Assembly (NCBI GenBank): GCA_022821065.1 | Contig: JAJEEK010000115.1 | Coordinates: forward strand, 1-35,633 | DNA: 35,633 bases | Reading direction: 5' to 3' | From: Candidatus Poribacteria bacterium | GTDB taxonomy: Bacteria; Poribacteria; WGA-4E; WGA-3G | Part shown: positions 6,655 to 15,112 of the stretch, in pieces | How positions within the stretch are numbered: position 1 is the first letter of the stretch | How the letters are laid out: every line of letters begins with the position of its first letter | The notes under the pieces: generated by a model | Told to the model about the DNA's origin: nothing | Seen by the model: the letters and a program-made list of their open reading frames with translations, nothing else | Databases searched by the model: none | Program-made: the position numbers and the translations under genes

Positions 6655-7713
6655 CTATCCCGCTATTTCGACTGCCTTTCCTGTTTCCGCCGATGCGTAA
6701 ATACCATCGGTTATCTTTTGCATAACAAGCGCGTTCTCCAGACTCGTCAAAGGTTGTCGGTTTTCACGTATACCCGCAGCGAAATCTGATAACGGTGTGC
6801 TGTGCTTCGGTTCCGGTGCCTCGCCTACTTCCGAAAGAGATGTCGATTCAACACCGCCTTCCGTGGTTGTGCGATCATAGATAACATTTTCCGGTTTGCC
6901 ATCCCCCATAGTCAACTTCAGCGAACCTTCCGTACCAATAATTTCCCAACCCTCGTGCCTGTGCATCGTCATAAACTCACCGCGCTCTACGCTGAGCACA
7001 ACGCCGCCTTCACATCGAATCAGAGCAGTATAGTGTGTTTCCGCATCGGAACCCGGCGTAATGTGCGATTCAAACACCGGCGGTATCGTCCACGTCTGCG
7101 CGAATACCGTCTGTGGTTTGAGCTGCCAACCCGTAATACCGAGCAGATAATCGAGATCATAGCAGCCCCAGTTAACCAGAATACCACCACCGTTGAGAGC
7201 CTTCGTCAACCGCCAAGCCGGACGTGGTGTTTCCGGTTCTTTCCCGGCACCCCTAAGCGCGCGACAGTGGACGCTCCGAAGTTCACCTAAACCACCTGAC
7301 GTGATGAGTTGCGTGGCAAGCTCGGCGGCGGGTCTGAAACGGTTACGAGAAGAACAACATCCTGAGATTAAATCGCCACGCGCAGCGATGAGCTGTTCAA
7401 CTTCTGCAGCGTTCATCGCAATAGGTTTCTCAATCAGGACATGCTTGCCTCTTTCAAAAGCACGTAAGGCGACTTCAGTCCGGTACTGCGTCGGAAACGC
7501 CAGTACCACTGCTTCAACATCAGCGTCGTCGAGCAGATCAATGTCGTTGTCATACATTTTGGGCGGGTTAAAACGTTCAGTTGCCCTATCTCTATTGCTC
7601 TCGATTAAATCTGCCGCTGCAACTAATTCAATATGTGATGCCTCTGATGCGATGCTCAGATGTCTGCTCCCAATAACACCGCATCCGATTACACCAACTT
7701 TTACGGGTTCCAT
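6655..7713 (-). CDS. Gfo/Idh/MocA family oxidoreductase
   Basis: A 352-residue NAD(P)-dependent dehydrogenase of the glucose-fructose oxidoreductase / inositol dehydrogenase family. The Rossmann fold starts at once (KVGVIGCGVIGSRH, residues 5-18). The family's EKP motif is E95-K96-P97 (HVLIEKPIAMN), followed by a C-terminal alpha/beta substrate domain. It oxidises sugars or cyclitols in the cytoplasm. ATG at 7713 is preferred because AAAGGAAGA lies about 12 nt upstream; the longer open frame has no support. It ends convergently with the SGNH hydrolase gene across a hairpin. Its neighbours on the upstream side are an unrelated AT-rich cassette, so it is likely transcribed alone or by read-through. 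Confidence 0.88.
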   Translation of the reverse strand: MEPVKVGVIGCGVIGSRHLSIASEASHIELVAAADLIESNRDRATERFNPPKMYDNDIDLLDDADVEAVVLAFPTQYRTEVALRAFERGKHVLIEKPIAMNAAEVEQLIAARGDLISGCCSSRNRFRPAAELATQLITSGGLGELRSVHCRALRGAGKEPETPRPAWRLTKALNGGGILVNWGCYDLDYLLGITGWQLKPQTVFAQTWTIPPVFESHITPGSDAETHYTALIRCEGGVVLSVERGEFMTMHRHEGWEIIGTEGSLKLTMGDGKPENVIYDRTTTEGGVESTSLSEVGEAPEPKHSTPLSDFAAGIRENRQPLTSLENALVMQKITDGIYASAETGKAVEIAG

Positions 7714-7791
7714 AATAATAAATCTTCCTTTCTCAAGATGAAGTCTAAACTGTATTAGTAAATCACAACAACGATTGTCCGAACAAGGCAT

Positions 7792-8370
7792 TCATTCTAC
7801 CCATTTCGCGAAGTTATTATAACCATCATGCCTTATCCAATTGTAGATTGAATAATCTGACGACAACTTGTAAATTTTTCCCCGTTTATGCAGAGGGATA
7901 GTGGTTTTTAAAGGATAAGGGGCAAGATCTCAATATTCTACCCATTTTCTATTTTTCCACTCAAATATAGACAACTTTTTTCCATCATTACTATATTGGT
8001 ACGCGAGGTAATCAAATGGATTAGGACCTAAAATTTTAGTCTTTCCATTTTTGCCTTTAATACCATTGATATGCACGCCCAGGAGCCTATTTCCTTTCGC
8101 CATGCTCTTTGCAATTTCATATCGAACCCACCTTCGCGCGTAGGTTTCACTTCCAATCAAAACAGTTGTTACGGTAGTATTCTGAAGTTCGCTATTGATT
8201 AGACGTTTTAATGCTAAAGAGCTTGTCTTTTTAGCATTTTCCCAAATTGATGCATCAAAAAAGCCTGCGTCTTCTCTATCGGGCTTAGTAAGCCAGTGGT
8301 TCCGTACAACATTTGCTCTGAAATCTATTACGTCCTGATAATGGAAACTAAAGAAAACTCGTTTAGCCAT
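7792..8370 (-). pseudogene. DUF1863 / ThsB-like TIR-domain gene interrupted by an in-frame TGA
   Basis: The first open segment (8370 to 7930) encodes 146 residues of a TIR-like protein of the DUF1863 (MTH538, Thoeris ThsB-like) family: KRVFFSFHYQD at the N-terminus, then TTVLIGSETYARRWVRYE85I, and GPNPFDYL near residue 118. It ends KWVEY-TGA. The same frame continues past the TGA for 45 codons with sequence that fits the usual family C-terminus (DLAPYPLK, GKIYKLSSDYS, then WIRHDGYNNFAKWVE) before a TGA at 7794-7792. The break is therefore one codon. No SECIS-like hairpin follows and the position is not a known Cys, so a nonsense mutation (for example from CGA) or read-through is more likely than selenocysteine. 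AAGGAGA precedes the ATG. It is the last gene of a three-gene operon. Confidence 0.75.
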
Positions 8371-8379
8371 TTATTCTCC

Positions 8380-8793
8380 TTACTTCAAAATATGAATAAT
8401 CGGAATAAAGATTAGGATTAAGATGACGATTAAGATTGGGCCATAGAATCCTAAGATTGTTCGGGAAACACAGGTGGATCGCCAACTATCAACTTTACCA
8501 TCAATTGAGGAGGTATCCATTTCAAAATTTATATCCTGTTCATCTAATTTTCTGACTTTACCATACAATGCTCGAAAGAGTTTTTCCTGTCTCAGATAAT
8601 AGCCGTCTAACCCCCAAAAAGCAAATATAGGAAGGAGTACCAACGGAATGTAGTTAGAATTAGATTCCTTGATAGCAAAACCTAATACAGCAGCAGTAAA
8701 AATTACAGTCCAGCCTTTAAGTGAGAAAGAGTTATTTGCCAGCCGAGTGATAACATTCTGGATTATCTCTAAATGCTTTAGTTTCTTTTCCAC
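8380..8793 (-). CDS. Three-helix membrane protein paired with the TIR gene
   Basis: A 137-residue protein of no named family that I can confirm. Hydrophobic segments lie at about 27-42, 48-64 and 113-136. Between the second and third is a charged cytoplasmic stretch introduced by FWGLDGYYLRQEKLFRALY, a motif I recall from uncharacterised membrane proteins encoded beside TIR-like genes. Translation starts at GTG (8793) with a CAGGT upstream. Only 9 nt separate its stop from the TIR start, so the two are co-expressed. By analogy with other nucleotide-signal defence systems it could be the membrane-damaging effector, but that is inference. The DNA is visibly AT-richer than the flanking metabolic genes. 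Confidence 0.7.
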   Translation of the reverse strand: MEKKLKHLEIIQNVITRLANNSFSLKGWTVIFTAAVLGFAIKESNSNYIPLVLLPIFAFWGLDGYYLRQEKLFRALYGKVRKLDEQDINFEMDTSSIDGKVDSWRSTCVSRTILGFYGPILIVILILIFIPIIHILK

Positions 8794-8840
8794 TGTTTTA
8801 CCTGTTTTGGATTATTACACACAATCAATTTTCTCCTTGA

Positions 8841-9323
8841 TCAGGCGGTTTTCAACTGTGTGCGTGTTATCCGATCGAACTTGTGATTTTGGACTTGTTC
8901 GGCAAGAGACTCCAGTGAATAAACAATTTTGACTTCCGGCCGAACTAACAATGTTTGAATTTCAACATCGGTACGCCTCGCGTATTCGGGATGCACACCA
9001 ACATACAAGGGTTTTTCTGTCATTGACCATGCTCCCAATTCGTAGAGAACAATTGGGCAGAGCGTTTCACACGGAAACCAATACAGAATTACACTTGCAT
9101 CGCGGAGGGCGTGATATTCCCACGTTATTTGTTCATGTGATGCATTTGGGTCCGTGATAGGAAAACACTTTCGGCGAGGATTTAGCAGCGTGTAGTCTGT
9201 ATGACGTAACAAGTGAACCATCTCTTGCTGCCAATCAGGGCAATTCGTGATACCTCCAGCGAGATAAATACTTTTATGCAAGGCGTATTCAGAATAGGAG
9301 TGTGGAGCCTCTATATAGTGCAT
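8841..9323 (-). CDS. Nucleoside 2-deoxyribosyltransferase-like protein
   Basis: A 160-residue protein of the Nuc_deoxyrib_tr2 type. Landmarks in order are SIYLAGGITNCPDWQ (nucleotide-fold start), LLNPRRKCFP, EQITWEYHALRDASVILYWFP, CPIVLYELGAW with E95, and PLYVGVHPEYARRTDVEIQ. The family cleaves or transfers N-glycosidic bonds of deoxynucleosides and shares its fold with the SLOG and TIR groups. ATG at 9323 is chosen because the homology starts there; the frame upstream only mirrors the neighbouring LamG gene. It lies 47 bp upstream of the membrane-protein gene and in the same direction. It could therefore be the first gene of a three-gene cassette and might make or break a nucleotide signal. 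Confidence 0.82.
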   Translation of the reverse strand: MHYIEAPHSYSEYALHKSIYLAGGITNCPDWQQEMVHLLRHTDYTLLNPRRKCFPITDPNASHEQITWEYHALRDASVILYWFPCETLCPIVLYELGAWSMTEKPLYVGVHPEYARRTDVEIQTLLVRPEVKIVYSLESLAEQVQNHKFDRITRTQLKTA

Positions 9324-9350
9324 AAGAAAGTCTCTTATTTTTAAGATGAA

Positions 9351-9370
9351 GGGCAAGCATAAGCCTGCCC
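9351..9370 (-). terminator. Rho-independent terminator after the LamG gene
   Basis: On the minus strand an 8-bp stem with one G-T pair (GGGCAGGC / GCTTGCCC) closes a TTAT tetraloop, and a T-rich stretch follows. It lies between the first LamG gene (9436-10224) and the deoxyribosyltransferase-like gene, and so separates the cassette from the surface-protein genes. Confidence 0.65.
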
Positions 9371-9435
9371 GTATAGAGAAAGATGCCAACAATGGAAAGT
9401 AAAGGAGATTGTATCTACGATCCCAAAAGCAGCAC

Positions 9436-10224
9436 CTACCAAGAAGTTTTAATGTCGCCCCAACGCGTCGCGAGTTTCCCCTGCGGTTCGACAGGAAGAC
9501 CTTCCGCTTCAAAAATCTGCTTGATTTCGTCTGCCGAGAGTGCTTTATTGTAAATCATAACCTCATCAATGATCCCAACGAAACCGCCGTCAACGGCGTG
9601 CCCGATCTCCGTTTCCGTTCCAGTCGTAGACATCGGACCGTTGTAACCCATCTCTTTTTCCAACTTACCATCAACATAAATCAACATATCTTTATCAGCT
9701 ACAACGCCAGCGAGGTGATGCCACGTCCCTGCGTCAAACGTAGGCACGCCAAAACCGCCATCACCTTGCCAACCGGGTTGAACAATAAATTCCATCTCTT
9801 GACCAGCATTCCTGCCATCAAACCGCAATGCCCAACCGCTCATATCTCGTTGCGCGACGATCGTACCACAGCAGCCAGCAACGACACCTTCCACAGGGCT
9901 ATCACTGTCCGCATTCAACCAAACCGCAACACTCATCTCTTTTTCTCCAGCAAAGTCCAATGAATCGGTGCCCGGAATATGCACCGAATTCGTGCCATCG
10001 AATTCAAGCGCCTTTCCGACTTTGCCTGCAACAGATTTCGGATTCCCCATCAGTTCGCCATCGTTGTCACCTAAAAGATCCTCAACGGTATTACCCGCGA
10101 TCGTCCCGTCATCAAAAGACCAATAACTCACGACACCATCTAACGGAAGTTGCGCGTCCACCAAAGGACTGGCGACAAACAGGTACACAACAAACAAAAT
10201 TAGTATTGATATTCTTAGAAACAT
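9436..10224 (-). CDS. Secreted LamG/concanavalin-like domain protein
   Basis: A 262-residue exported protein. A signal peptide (residues 1 to about 25, FLRISILILFVVYLFVASPLVDA) is followed by a LamG-like jelly-roll domain beginning VVSYWSFDDGTIAGNTVEDL. It has the usual core GKALEFDGTNSVHIP, SVAVWLNAD, HHLAGVVADKDMLIYVDGKL and GIIDEVMIYNKALSADEI. The fold usually binds carbohydrate or protein. The last residues, EPQGKLATRWGDIKTSW, match the tails of two other secreted proteins in this window. ATG at 10224 is supported by AAGGGG upstream. It shares family and tail with the next gene upstream (10305-11111), so the pair is probably an old duplication. Confidence 0.85.
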   Translation of the reverse strand: MFLRISILILFVVYLFVASPLVDAQLPLDGVVSYWSFDDGTIAGNTVEDLLGDNDGELMGNPKSVAGKVGKALEFDGTNSVHIPGTDSLDFAGEKEMSVAVWLNADSDSPVEGVVAGCCGTIVAQRDMSGWALRFDGRNAGQEMEFIVQPGWQGDGGFGVPTFDAGTWHHLAGVVADKDMLIYVDGKLEKEMGYNGPMSTTGTETEIGHAVDGGFVGIIDEVMIYNKALSADEIKQIFEAEGLPVEPQGKLATRWGDIKTSW

Positions 10225-10253
10225 GTAATTTATCCCCTTGTGTTCATTTGATT

Positions 10254-10281
10254 TTAGGAAAAAGGCGGACAACCCATCCGC
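10254..10281 (-). terminator. Terminator after the second LamG gene
   Basis: On the minus strand GCGGA-TGGGTTG-TCCGC is followed by CTTTTTCC. An outer AGGCGG/CCGCCT pairing can extend the structure. It sits between the two LamG genes, so they are probably separate transcripts. Confidence 0.6.
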
Positions 10282-10304
10282 ACTGCCCGCCTACGATATT
10301 TGGA

Positions 10305-11111
10305 TTAATACTGCTCTTTAACATCTGCCCAAGTTGTCGAGAGTTTACCCTCTGGTTCAACCGGTGTCAAAAGCATTGCGGAAAGCCCTTTTTCCATCAT
10401 CGCCTGGATCTGATCAGCAGTCAACGCAACACTGAAAATAGCGATTTCGTCAATGACAGCATTCCCAAATCTGCCATCACAACAGGTATCCCGACCAATA
10501 AATAGCGGACCATCGTCAGCGTCAATCGGGTCTTGATTGATTGTCATTGAACTCTCTGCCACGCCATCAATATAGATGTTCCACTCACCAGTTGCACTGT
10601 CAAACGTCGTTGTGTAGAGATGCCAATCCATGATGTCGTCCGGCCCGACTTCACCATCGCGCCAACCACCAGGCTTATTCCAGCAGCCATTGTTACAAAT
10701 CGGCCACGAAACGTTTTTAGTGTCTCCATTCGGATGAATGATATACGCATTCCGTTTTTCAACCATCCAACCGTGCTGATTCCACGTCTCTGTCATACTT
10801 TTAACCCATAACGAGACAGTAATCGCATCCGTCGGATTCACATGTGCCGGAACTTCAATATAAGCATCTACGCCATTAAGCTCCAACCCCGAACCGAACA
10901 CACCATTGACCCACGTCGGGTTTCCAACTATCGCGGCATCAAGTCCACTGTCCGAAGAATCTGTCGCAAGATCACCGCTGCCTTCGTCTAAAAGCCAAAG
11001 TCCTGTCACTGTATCCATCTCAACCTGCGCAAGCACAGGCGCGACAGCAAACAGGCAAACACTCAAAATTAAACCGAGTCCCATGAAGGTTAATCGCTTC
11101 ATCAATTTCAT
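10305..11111 (-). CDS. Secreted LamG/concanavalin-like domain protein
   Basis: A 268-residue exported protein. Residues 1-30 contain a signal peptide (LGLILSVCLFAVAPVLAQ). The jelly-roll domain follows, with GLWLLDEGSGDLATDSS, FGSGLELNGVDAYIEVP, TVSLWVKSMTETWNQHGW and AVIDEIAIFSVALTADQI. It ends EPEGKLSTTWADVKEQY, matching the tail of its neighbour and that of the LRR protein at 24663. ATG at 11111 has GAGGAG 7 nt upstream. Such LamG proteins are common on the surface of sponge-associated bacteria and probably bind glycans or host matrix; the ligand is unknown. Confidence 0.85.
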   Translation of the reverse strand: MKLMKRLTFMGLGLILSVCLFAVAPVLAQVEMDTVTGLWLLDEGSGDLATDSSDSGLDAAIVGNPTWVNGVFGSGLELNGVDAYIEVPAHVNPTDAITVSLWVKSMTETWNQHGWMVEKRNAYIIHPNGDTKNVSWPICNNGCWNKPGGWRDGEVGPDDIMDWHLYTTTFDSATGEWNIYIDGVAESSMTINQDPIDADDGPLFIGRDTCCDGRFGNAVIDEIAIFSVALTADQIQAMMEKGLSAMLLTPVEPEGKLSTTWADVKEQY

Positions 11112-11323
11112 GAATGTCTCCTCATCTAAGATGTTCATATCTCCGCAAACCAGATGCAGCAAGTTTGCAAGACCTATTTGAAACTATACGTTTAACTATT
11201 ATGCCAAAAAATCGGGTTTGTGTCAATCAATTTTCTGAAGTCTCAAGAGCGTATCACAACTGCAACTCCGGACATAATACAAAATTCCTTGTGCTTCGCT
11301 AACTAACAACTGATACTTTTCAT

Positions 11324-11353
11324 TTGACACGAATTGTTAAGACGTGGTATCAT
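11324..11353 (+). promoter_or_regulatory. Sigma-70-type promoter upstream of the Ycf48-like gene
   Basis: TTGACA (11324-11329), an 18-nt spacer and TATCAT (11348-11353) form a good promoter pointing at the propeller gene. The leader would be about 210 nt and would include the paired repeats at 11484-11555. Confidence 0.5.
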
Positions 11354-11483
11354 ATAAAATAGAATGAAGCGAAGAATAATAGACTTCAGTTCACGATTCT
11401 GTCAAAGCGTATTATGATGTATACCCAAAACGGAGGGCGTTACTCGCAAGCCCGCTCAAGAAGTAAGGAGGTTGGCGTTGATG

Positions 11484-11555
11484 CCATACCTAAAAGGTAG
11501 GTTTTGCGCTTCTGTAGGAGCGATCCTCAGCTCATTCCATACCTGAAAGGTAGGT
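11484..11555. repeat. Two direct repeats with dyad symmetry
   Basis: CCATACCTAAAAGGTAGGT (11484-11502) and CCATACCTGAAAGGTAGGT (11537-11555) differ at one base and start 53 bp apart. Each contains the dyad ACCT...AGGT. Outer GCGTTG (11475) and CAACGC (11558) add a flanking inverted repeat. The second copy ends 19 bp before the ATG at 11575, so it could be an operator or a translation-control hairpin. Confidence 0.5.
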
Positions 11556-11574
11556 CCCAACGCTGTGAAATTTG

Positions 11575-13455
11575 ATGAAACAGAGAAAGCGAATATTATC
11601 TATTTTCGGAGTCTTGCTGCTGCTCTCTATCGCGCCTTTCGCACTCGCACAAAAAGCGTGGGAAACGGTCAGTGAATCCAAGTGGCAGGCAAGTTTTTCC
11701 GATGTCTTTTTTGTTGATGCCCAACACGGATGGATCGTCGGGAGCAGCGCAACAATCCTACATACCAAGGACGGCGGCGCAACATGGAATCAGCAACCGC
11801 TACCCCTTGAGGTCGAATTAAAAAAGGTACGTTTTCTTGATCCACAAGTCGGTTGGGCAGTCGGCGATAATGGCACCGTACTGAAAACAACAGATGGTGG
11901 ACAGACATGGATGAAAAAGAATACAGGCACCAGAACCGCACTCCTGGCTGTTACCTTTGCCGACAAAGATCACGGATGGGCAAGTGGAGACGGCGGACTC
12001 ATCATCGGCACAACAAACGGCGGTACAACATGGACACAACAAGCCATTGATACCAACAACACAATCGAAGGTATCGACTTTGTCAGTCCCGCAGTCGGTT
12101 GGGCAGCAGGCGGCGGCGGAACCATCCTTCATACCAAAGACGGTGGGGCAACATGGCACTTCCAAACCAGTGCAACCGTCAATACGCTTGATGCCATTTC
12201 TATGCTAAACGACAAAGTAGGATGGTCGGTCGGTGCTGGCGGTGCCGTCGTCGCAACCGTTGACGGTAAAGATTGGGTCGTTCAAGAGAGCAGAGTCCCG
12301 AACTCTAACGGAATGCCTGAACCGATTTGGGATGTCCATTTCGCTGATGAAAAGACCGGTATTGCCGCCGCAGAATTCGGTGTCATCCTTCGTACAACCG
12401 ATGGCGGAACAACCTGGGCACCACTCGAACCAAGACCCGTTGCCGCTCGACTTCAAGGTATCCACATGCTCAGCGCAACTGAAGCATGGATCGTCGGCGA
12501 TAAAGCAACCATCCTCCATACCACAGATGGCGGCGATACATGGAACGTCGTCTCAAATACAAGCGAACTTCGTGCCGCCCATTTTCATAACGATAGGCTC
12601 GGCTGGGCTGTCGGTCTCGCAGGAAGCGTCTTATACACAAATGACGGCGGTGAAACGTGGAAACCCCAAAATAGTGGAAATGTTTTTGAACTCTTCGGTG
12701 TCGGATTTGTTGATGAAAACAAAGGATATATCGTCGGAAGCAACGCTGCATTGGCTGAAACAAAGGATGGCGGCATGACTTGGAGTGCTGTCAGTGACGC
12801 ACGCGATGAAGGACACGGCACAGCGAAACGAATCCAATTCAATGACCCGATGACGAGTTGGAAAAGCGCTATGGGGTCCTACGCTATGAGTTTCGGCACC
12901 CCAACACACGCATGGGCAGTCGGTGAAACCGGCAGGATTATGCATACCAGCGATGCTGGTGAAACATGGATCGGTCAAGATTGCGACCCGATGATGACAG
13001 GCGCAGGTTTTAACAACCTTTACGGCGTTCACTTCATAAACGATAAAGTCGGGTGGGTCGTCGGAGATGCAGGAACCATCGCAAAAACAGCCGATGGCGG
13101 ACTCAGCTGGACACCCATATTGCAAGGTCCACGATGGAACGATGTCCACGCCGTAGACGAACAGAACGCATGGGTCGCCGGTGAACTCGGATCCATTATG
13201 GTAACAACGGACGGCGGGAACACATGGATCGATCAGAATGTCCCAACCGATGTGAACCTCAATGCGATTCTATTCCGTGATGCCAAAGAAGGTTGGGCAG
13301 TCGGCGAAAACGGCGTTATCCTTTATACAACCGATGGCGGTGTCACATGGCTCATCCAGCAGTCGCCCACCGTAAACAATCTTCGCGACCTCGTTCAAAC
13401 ACCAACGGGTCAACTCTGGGCAATCGGCGACGCTACAACCATTATTCGGTATTAA
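11575..13455 (+). CDS. Secreted Ycf48-like/BNR-repeat beta-propeller protein
   Basis: A 626-residue exported protein. A signal peptide (IFGVLLLLSIAPFALAQ) is followed by about thirteen repeats of the type GWAVGxxGTILxTxDGGxTW, starting at HTKDGGATWNQQ and ending at YTTDGGVTWLIQ. The spacing fits two seven-bladed propellers. The family includes Ycf48 (photosystem II assembly) and BNR or sortilin-like repeat proteins; in a non-phototroph such proteins are extracellular binding or assembly factors of unknown target. ATG at 11575 is preferred to the TTG directly before it. No sorting tail like that of the LamG proteins is present. It is followed by a strong terminator, so it is probably a single-gene transcript. 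Confidence 0.88.
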   Translation: MKQRKRILSIFGVLLLLSIAPFALAQKAWETVSESKWQASFSDVFFVDAQHGWIVGSSATILHTKDGGATWNQQPLPLEVELKKVRFLDPQVGWAVGDNGTVLKTTDGGQTWMKKNTGTRTALLAVTFADKDHGWASGDGGLIIGTTNGGTTWTQQAIDTNNTIEGIDFVSPAVGWAAGGGGTILHTKDGGATWHFQTSATVNTLDAISMLNDKVGWSVGAGGAVVATVDGKDWVVQESRVPNSNGMPEPIWDVHFADEKTGIAAAEFGVILRTTDGGTTWAPLEPRPVAARLQGIHMLSATEAWIVGDKATILHTTDGGDTWNVVSNTSELRAAHFHNDRLGWAVGLAGSVLYTNDGGETWKPQNSGNVFELFGVGFVDENKGYIVGSNAALAETKDGGMTWSAVSDARDEGHGTAKRIQFNDPMTSWKSAMGSYAMSFGTPTHAWAVGETGRIMHTSDAGETWIGQDCDPMMTGAGFNNLYGVHFINDKVGWVVGDAGTIAKTADGGLSWTPILQGPRWNDVHAVDEQNAWVAGELGSIMVTTDGGNTWIDQNVPTDVNLNAILFRDAKEGWAVGENGVILYTTDGGVTWLIQQSPTVNNLRDLVQTPTGQLWAIGDATTIIRY

Positions 13456-13472
13456 ATACAGTCTACGTGGAT

Positions 13473-13499
13473 ATGGGTGAGCAGCAATTGCTCACCCAT
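13473..13499 (+). terminator. Terminator hairpin after the Ycf48-like gene
   Basis: ATGGGTGAGCA and TGCTCACCCAT form a perfect 11-bp stem with a GCAAT loop, 17 nt past the stop codon. The tail GTTTACAATCC is only weakly T-rich. Confidence 0.7.
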
Positions 13500-13571
13500 G
13501 TTTACAATCCAAAATTATGAATCTGTCTTCACAAAAACCCTCTGTATCTAACATTGGAGGATACAACCGCA

Positions 13572-14969
13572 ATGAACCCACTACGGTTCCACCGCTTCTT
13601 ATGTGTTGGAGCCTTTCTAACACTTCTAATAAACCTATCTGCTGCAGCACAAGAGACACGGCGTTTGACGTTAAAGGAGAGCATTGAGATTGCCAAACAG
13701 AGCAATCTTACCGTTCAAACTGCTGAGCAAAACCTAAAAGCCGCCGAAGCACAAGTCCGAACTGCACGCGCAGGACTCTTGCCGAGGATTACAGCAAACG
13801 GCAACTACACTTACTTTAAAGACATACAAAAGTCCGTAATTCAAGCCGAAGGTGGATTCGGTTTCCCAATGCCGGGCGACGAAATGAGCGAAATGCCGCC
13901 ACCGAGCACCGATAACGAAGCCGATCTGATTGAACTCGAGTTTGGCGCACATCATAACCTTCAAGGCACACTCAATCTAACACAACCGATCTTCGCTTGG
14001 GGACGCTACTATTACAACTATCAAGCCGCAAAACTCAACTATCAGGCTGTCCAGCAAGATGTTAATGCTGCATACAATCAACTCCGTTTAGATGTATCCG
14101 AAGCGTTCTATGCCGCATTGATCGCGCAAGAGTTCGTACGGGTCGCAAAGCAAAGTGTCTCCCTTGTCGAAAAGCAACTTGACATCGCTGAGACCTCCCT
14201 TCAAGCGGGTGCCGCAACCGATTTTGATGTGCTTCGAGCAAAGGTCCAACTCGCAAACGCGCAGTCCCAACTCGTACAGACCGAGAACGCAGCAGTCACT
14301 GCCAAAGACGCATATAAAACACGCCTTAATATACCGCTCGCCGAAGATGTATCGGTTAAAGGCACACTCGAAATCCCAGAAAAACAGCAGATGCCATCCC
14401 TAAATCTTGATACATTAATAGAGCAGGCACTTAAAAATCGGCCGGAGGTACACCGCACGCACTTTGGTGAATATGCCGCACGCAAGCAGGTTGATGCTGC
14501 CAAAACTCGGCGACTGCCTGACCTCGGATTCTTCACAAACTATCAAATCTCACAGAATGAAAGACTTACACAGATGAACCGGATTTGGAGCCTCGGCTTC
14601 CAAATCAATATCCCTATTTTTGATGGGTTCGCAACGAGCGCAGCTATCCAACAATCCGAATCCGTTTTGAAACAGGTCCAAATCGGTGGCGCACAAGTCC
14701 AAACGGGCGTTGAGTTTGAAGTACGCAACGCCTATCTCAACCTAATTGGGGCACAGATACGGATTGAAGTCCAACGCGAAGCAGTCACCCAAGCGCAAGA
14801 AAGCGTACGCATCGCGAACCTCCAATTCCAAAATGGGCTCATTACCACTGTCGCTTTAACTGACACGCAACTCGCATTGGCACAAGCAGAAGTCAATCGC
14901 CTCCAGGCATATCACGATTACGTCGTCGGCTTGGCAAGATTAGAAAAAGCAATCGGTCAAACGCTATAA
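13572..14969 (+). CDS. TolC-like outer membrane efflux protein
   Basis: A 465-residue protein of normal TolC-family length. A signal peptide (FLCVGAFLTLLINLSAAAQ) is followed by two outer membrane efflux protein repeats. Typical segments are LTLKESIEIAKQSNLTVQ, then QAGAATDFDVLRAKVQLANAQSQL in the first half. In the second half they are LIEQALKNRPEVH and FQNGLITTVALTDTQLALAQAEVNRLQAYHDYVVGLARLEKAIG. It should form the outer-membrane channel and periplasmic tunnel of a tripartite export system. ATG at 13572 follows a GGAGG; an earlier in-frame opening at 13554 lacks a ribosome site. The periplasmic adaptor gene follows 143 bp later, but no inner-membrane pump lies next to the pair. Confidence 0.92.
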   Translation: MNPLRFHRFLCVGAFLTLLINLSAAAQETRRLTLKESIEIAKQSNLTVQTAEQNLKAAEAQVRTARAGLLPRITANGNYTYFKDIQKSVIQAEGGFGFPMPGDEMSEMPPPSTDNEADLIELEFGAHHNLQGTLNLTQPIFAWGRYYYNYQAAKLNYQAVQQDVNAAYNQLRLDVSEAFYAALIAQEFVRVAKQSVSLVEKQLDIAETSLQAGAATDFDVLRAKVQLANAQSQLVQTENAAVTAKDAYKTRLNIPLAEDVSVKGTLEIPEKQQMPSLNLDTLIEQALKNRPEVHRTHFGEYAARKQVDAAKTRRLPDLGFFTNYQISQNERLTQMNRIWSLGFQINIPIFDGFATSAAIQQSESVLKQVQIGGAQVQTGVEFEVRNAYLNLIGAQIRIEVQREAVTQAQESVRIANLQFQNGLITTVALTDTQLALAQAEVNRLQAYHDYVVGLARLEKAIGQTL

Positions 14970-15004
14970 ATAAAATAATAAATAGACGATTACGCAGCCC
15001 CGTT

Positions 15005-15040
15005 ACAGGCGCGGTGTGGAACCCCGCCTTTACTGCCTGT
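15005..15040 (+). terminator. Intergenic hairpin between the TolC and adaptor genes
   Basis: ACAGGC/GCCTGT (outer) and GCGG/CCGC (inner) form a stem interrupted by an internal bulge, followed by AT-rich sequence (TATTAAAAATAAAAT). It could be a partial terminator that lowers expression of the adaptor, or a palindromic repeat; the sequence does not decide between these. Confidence 0.4.
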
Positions 15041-15112
15041 TATTAAAAATAAAATAAAAAATGGATCCGTCCTAACTTAAAATATTGGATATACGGAAAA
15101 AGGAGAAATAAA

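Larger units (their letters stand above)
11112..11574. other. Divergent intergenic region
   Basis: This gap of about 460 bases lies between the second LamG gene (minus) and the Ycf48-like gene (plus). It holds one plausible plus-strand promoter (11324-11353) and a pair of direct repeats close to the Ycf48-like start. No additional ORF or RNA gene is convincing. Confidence 0.5.

Noticed and set aside
7930..7932. TGA in the TIR gene as a third selenocysteine codon
   Set aside because: The position is not an expected Cys, there is no CxxC-like context, and no compact hairpin follows at the usual distance.
9324..9512. N-terminal extension of the deoxyribosyltransferase-like gene
   Set aside because: The extension runs through a terminator and into the end of the LamG gene. 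Family homology begins at the ATG at 9323.
11484..11555. CRISPR-like array
   Set aside because: There are only two repeat units, of 19 bp, and no third copy or cas gene is present.
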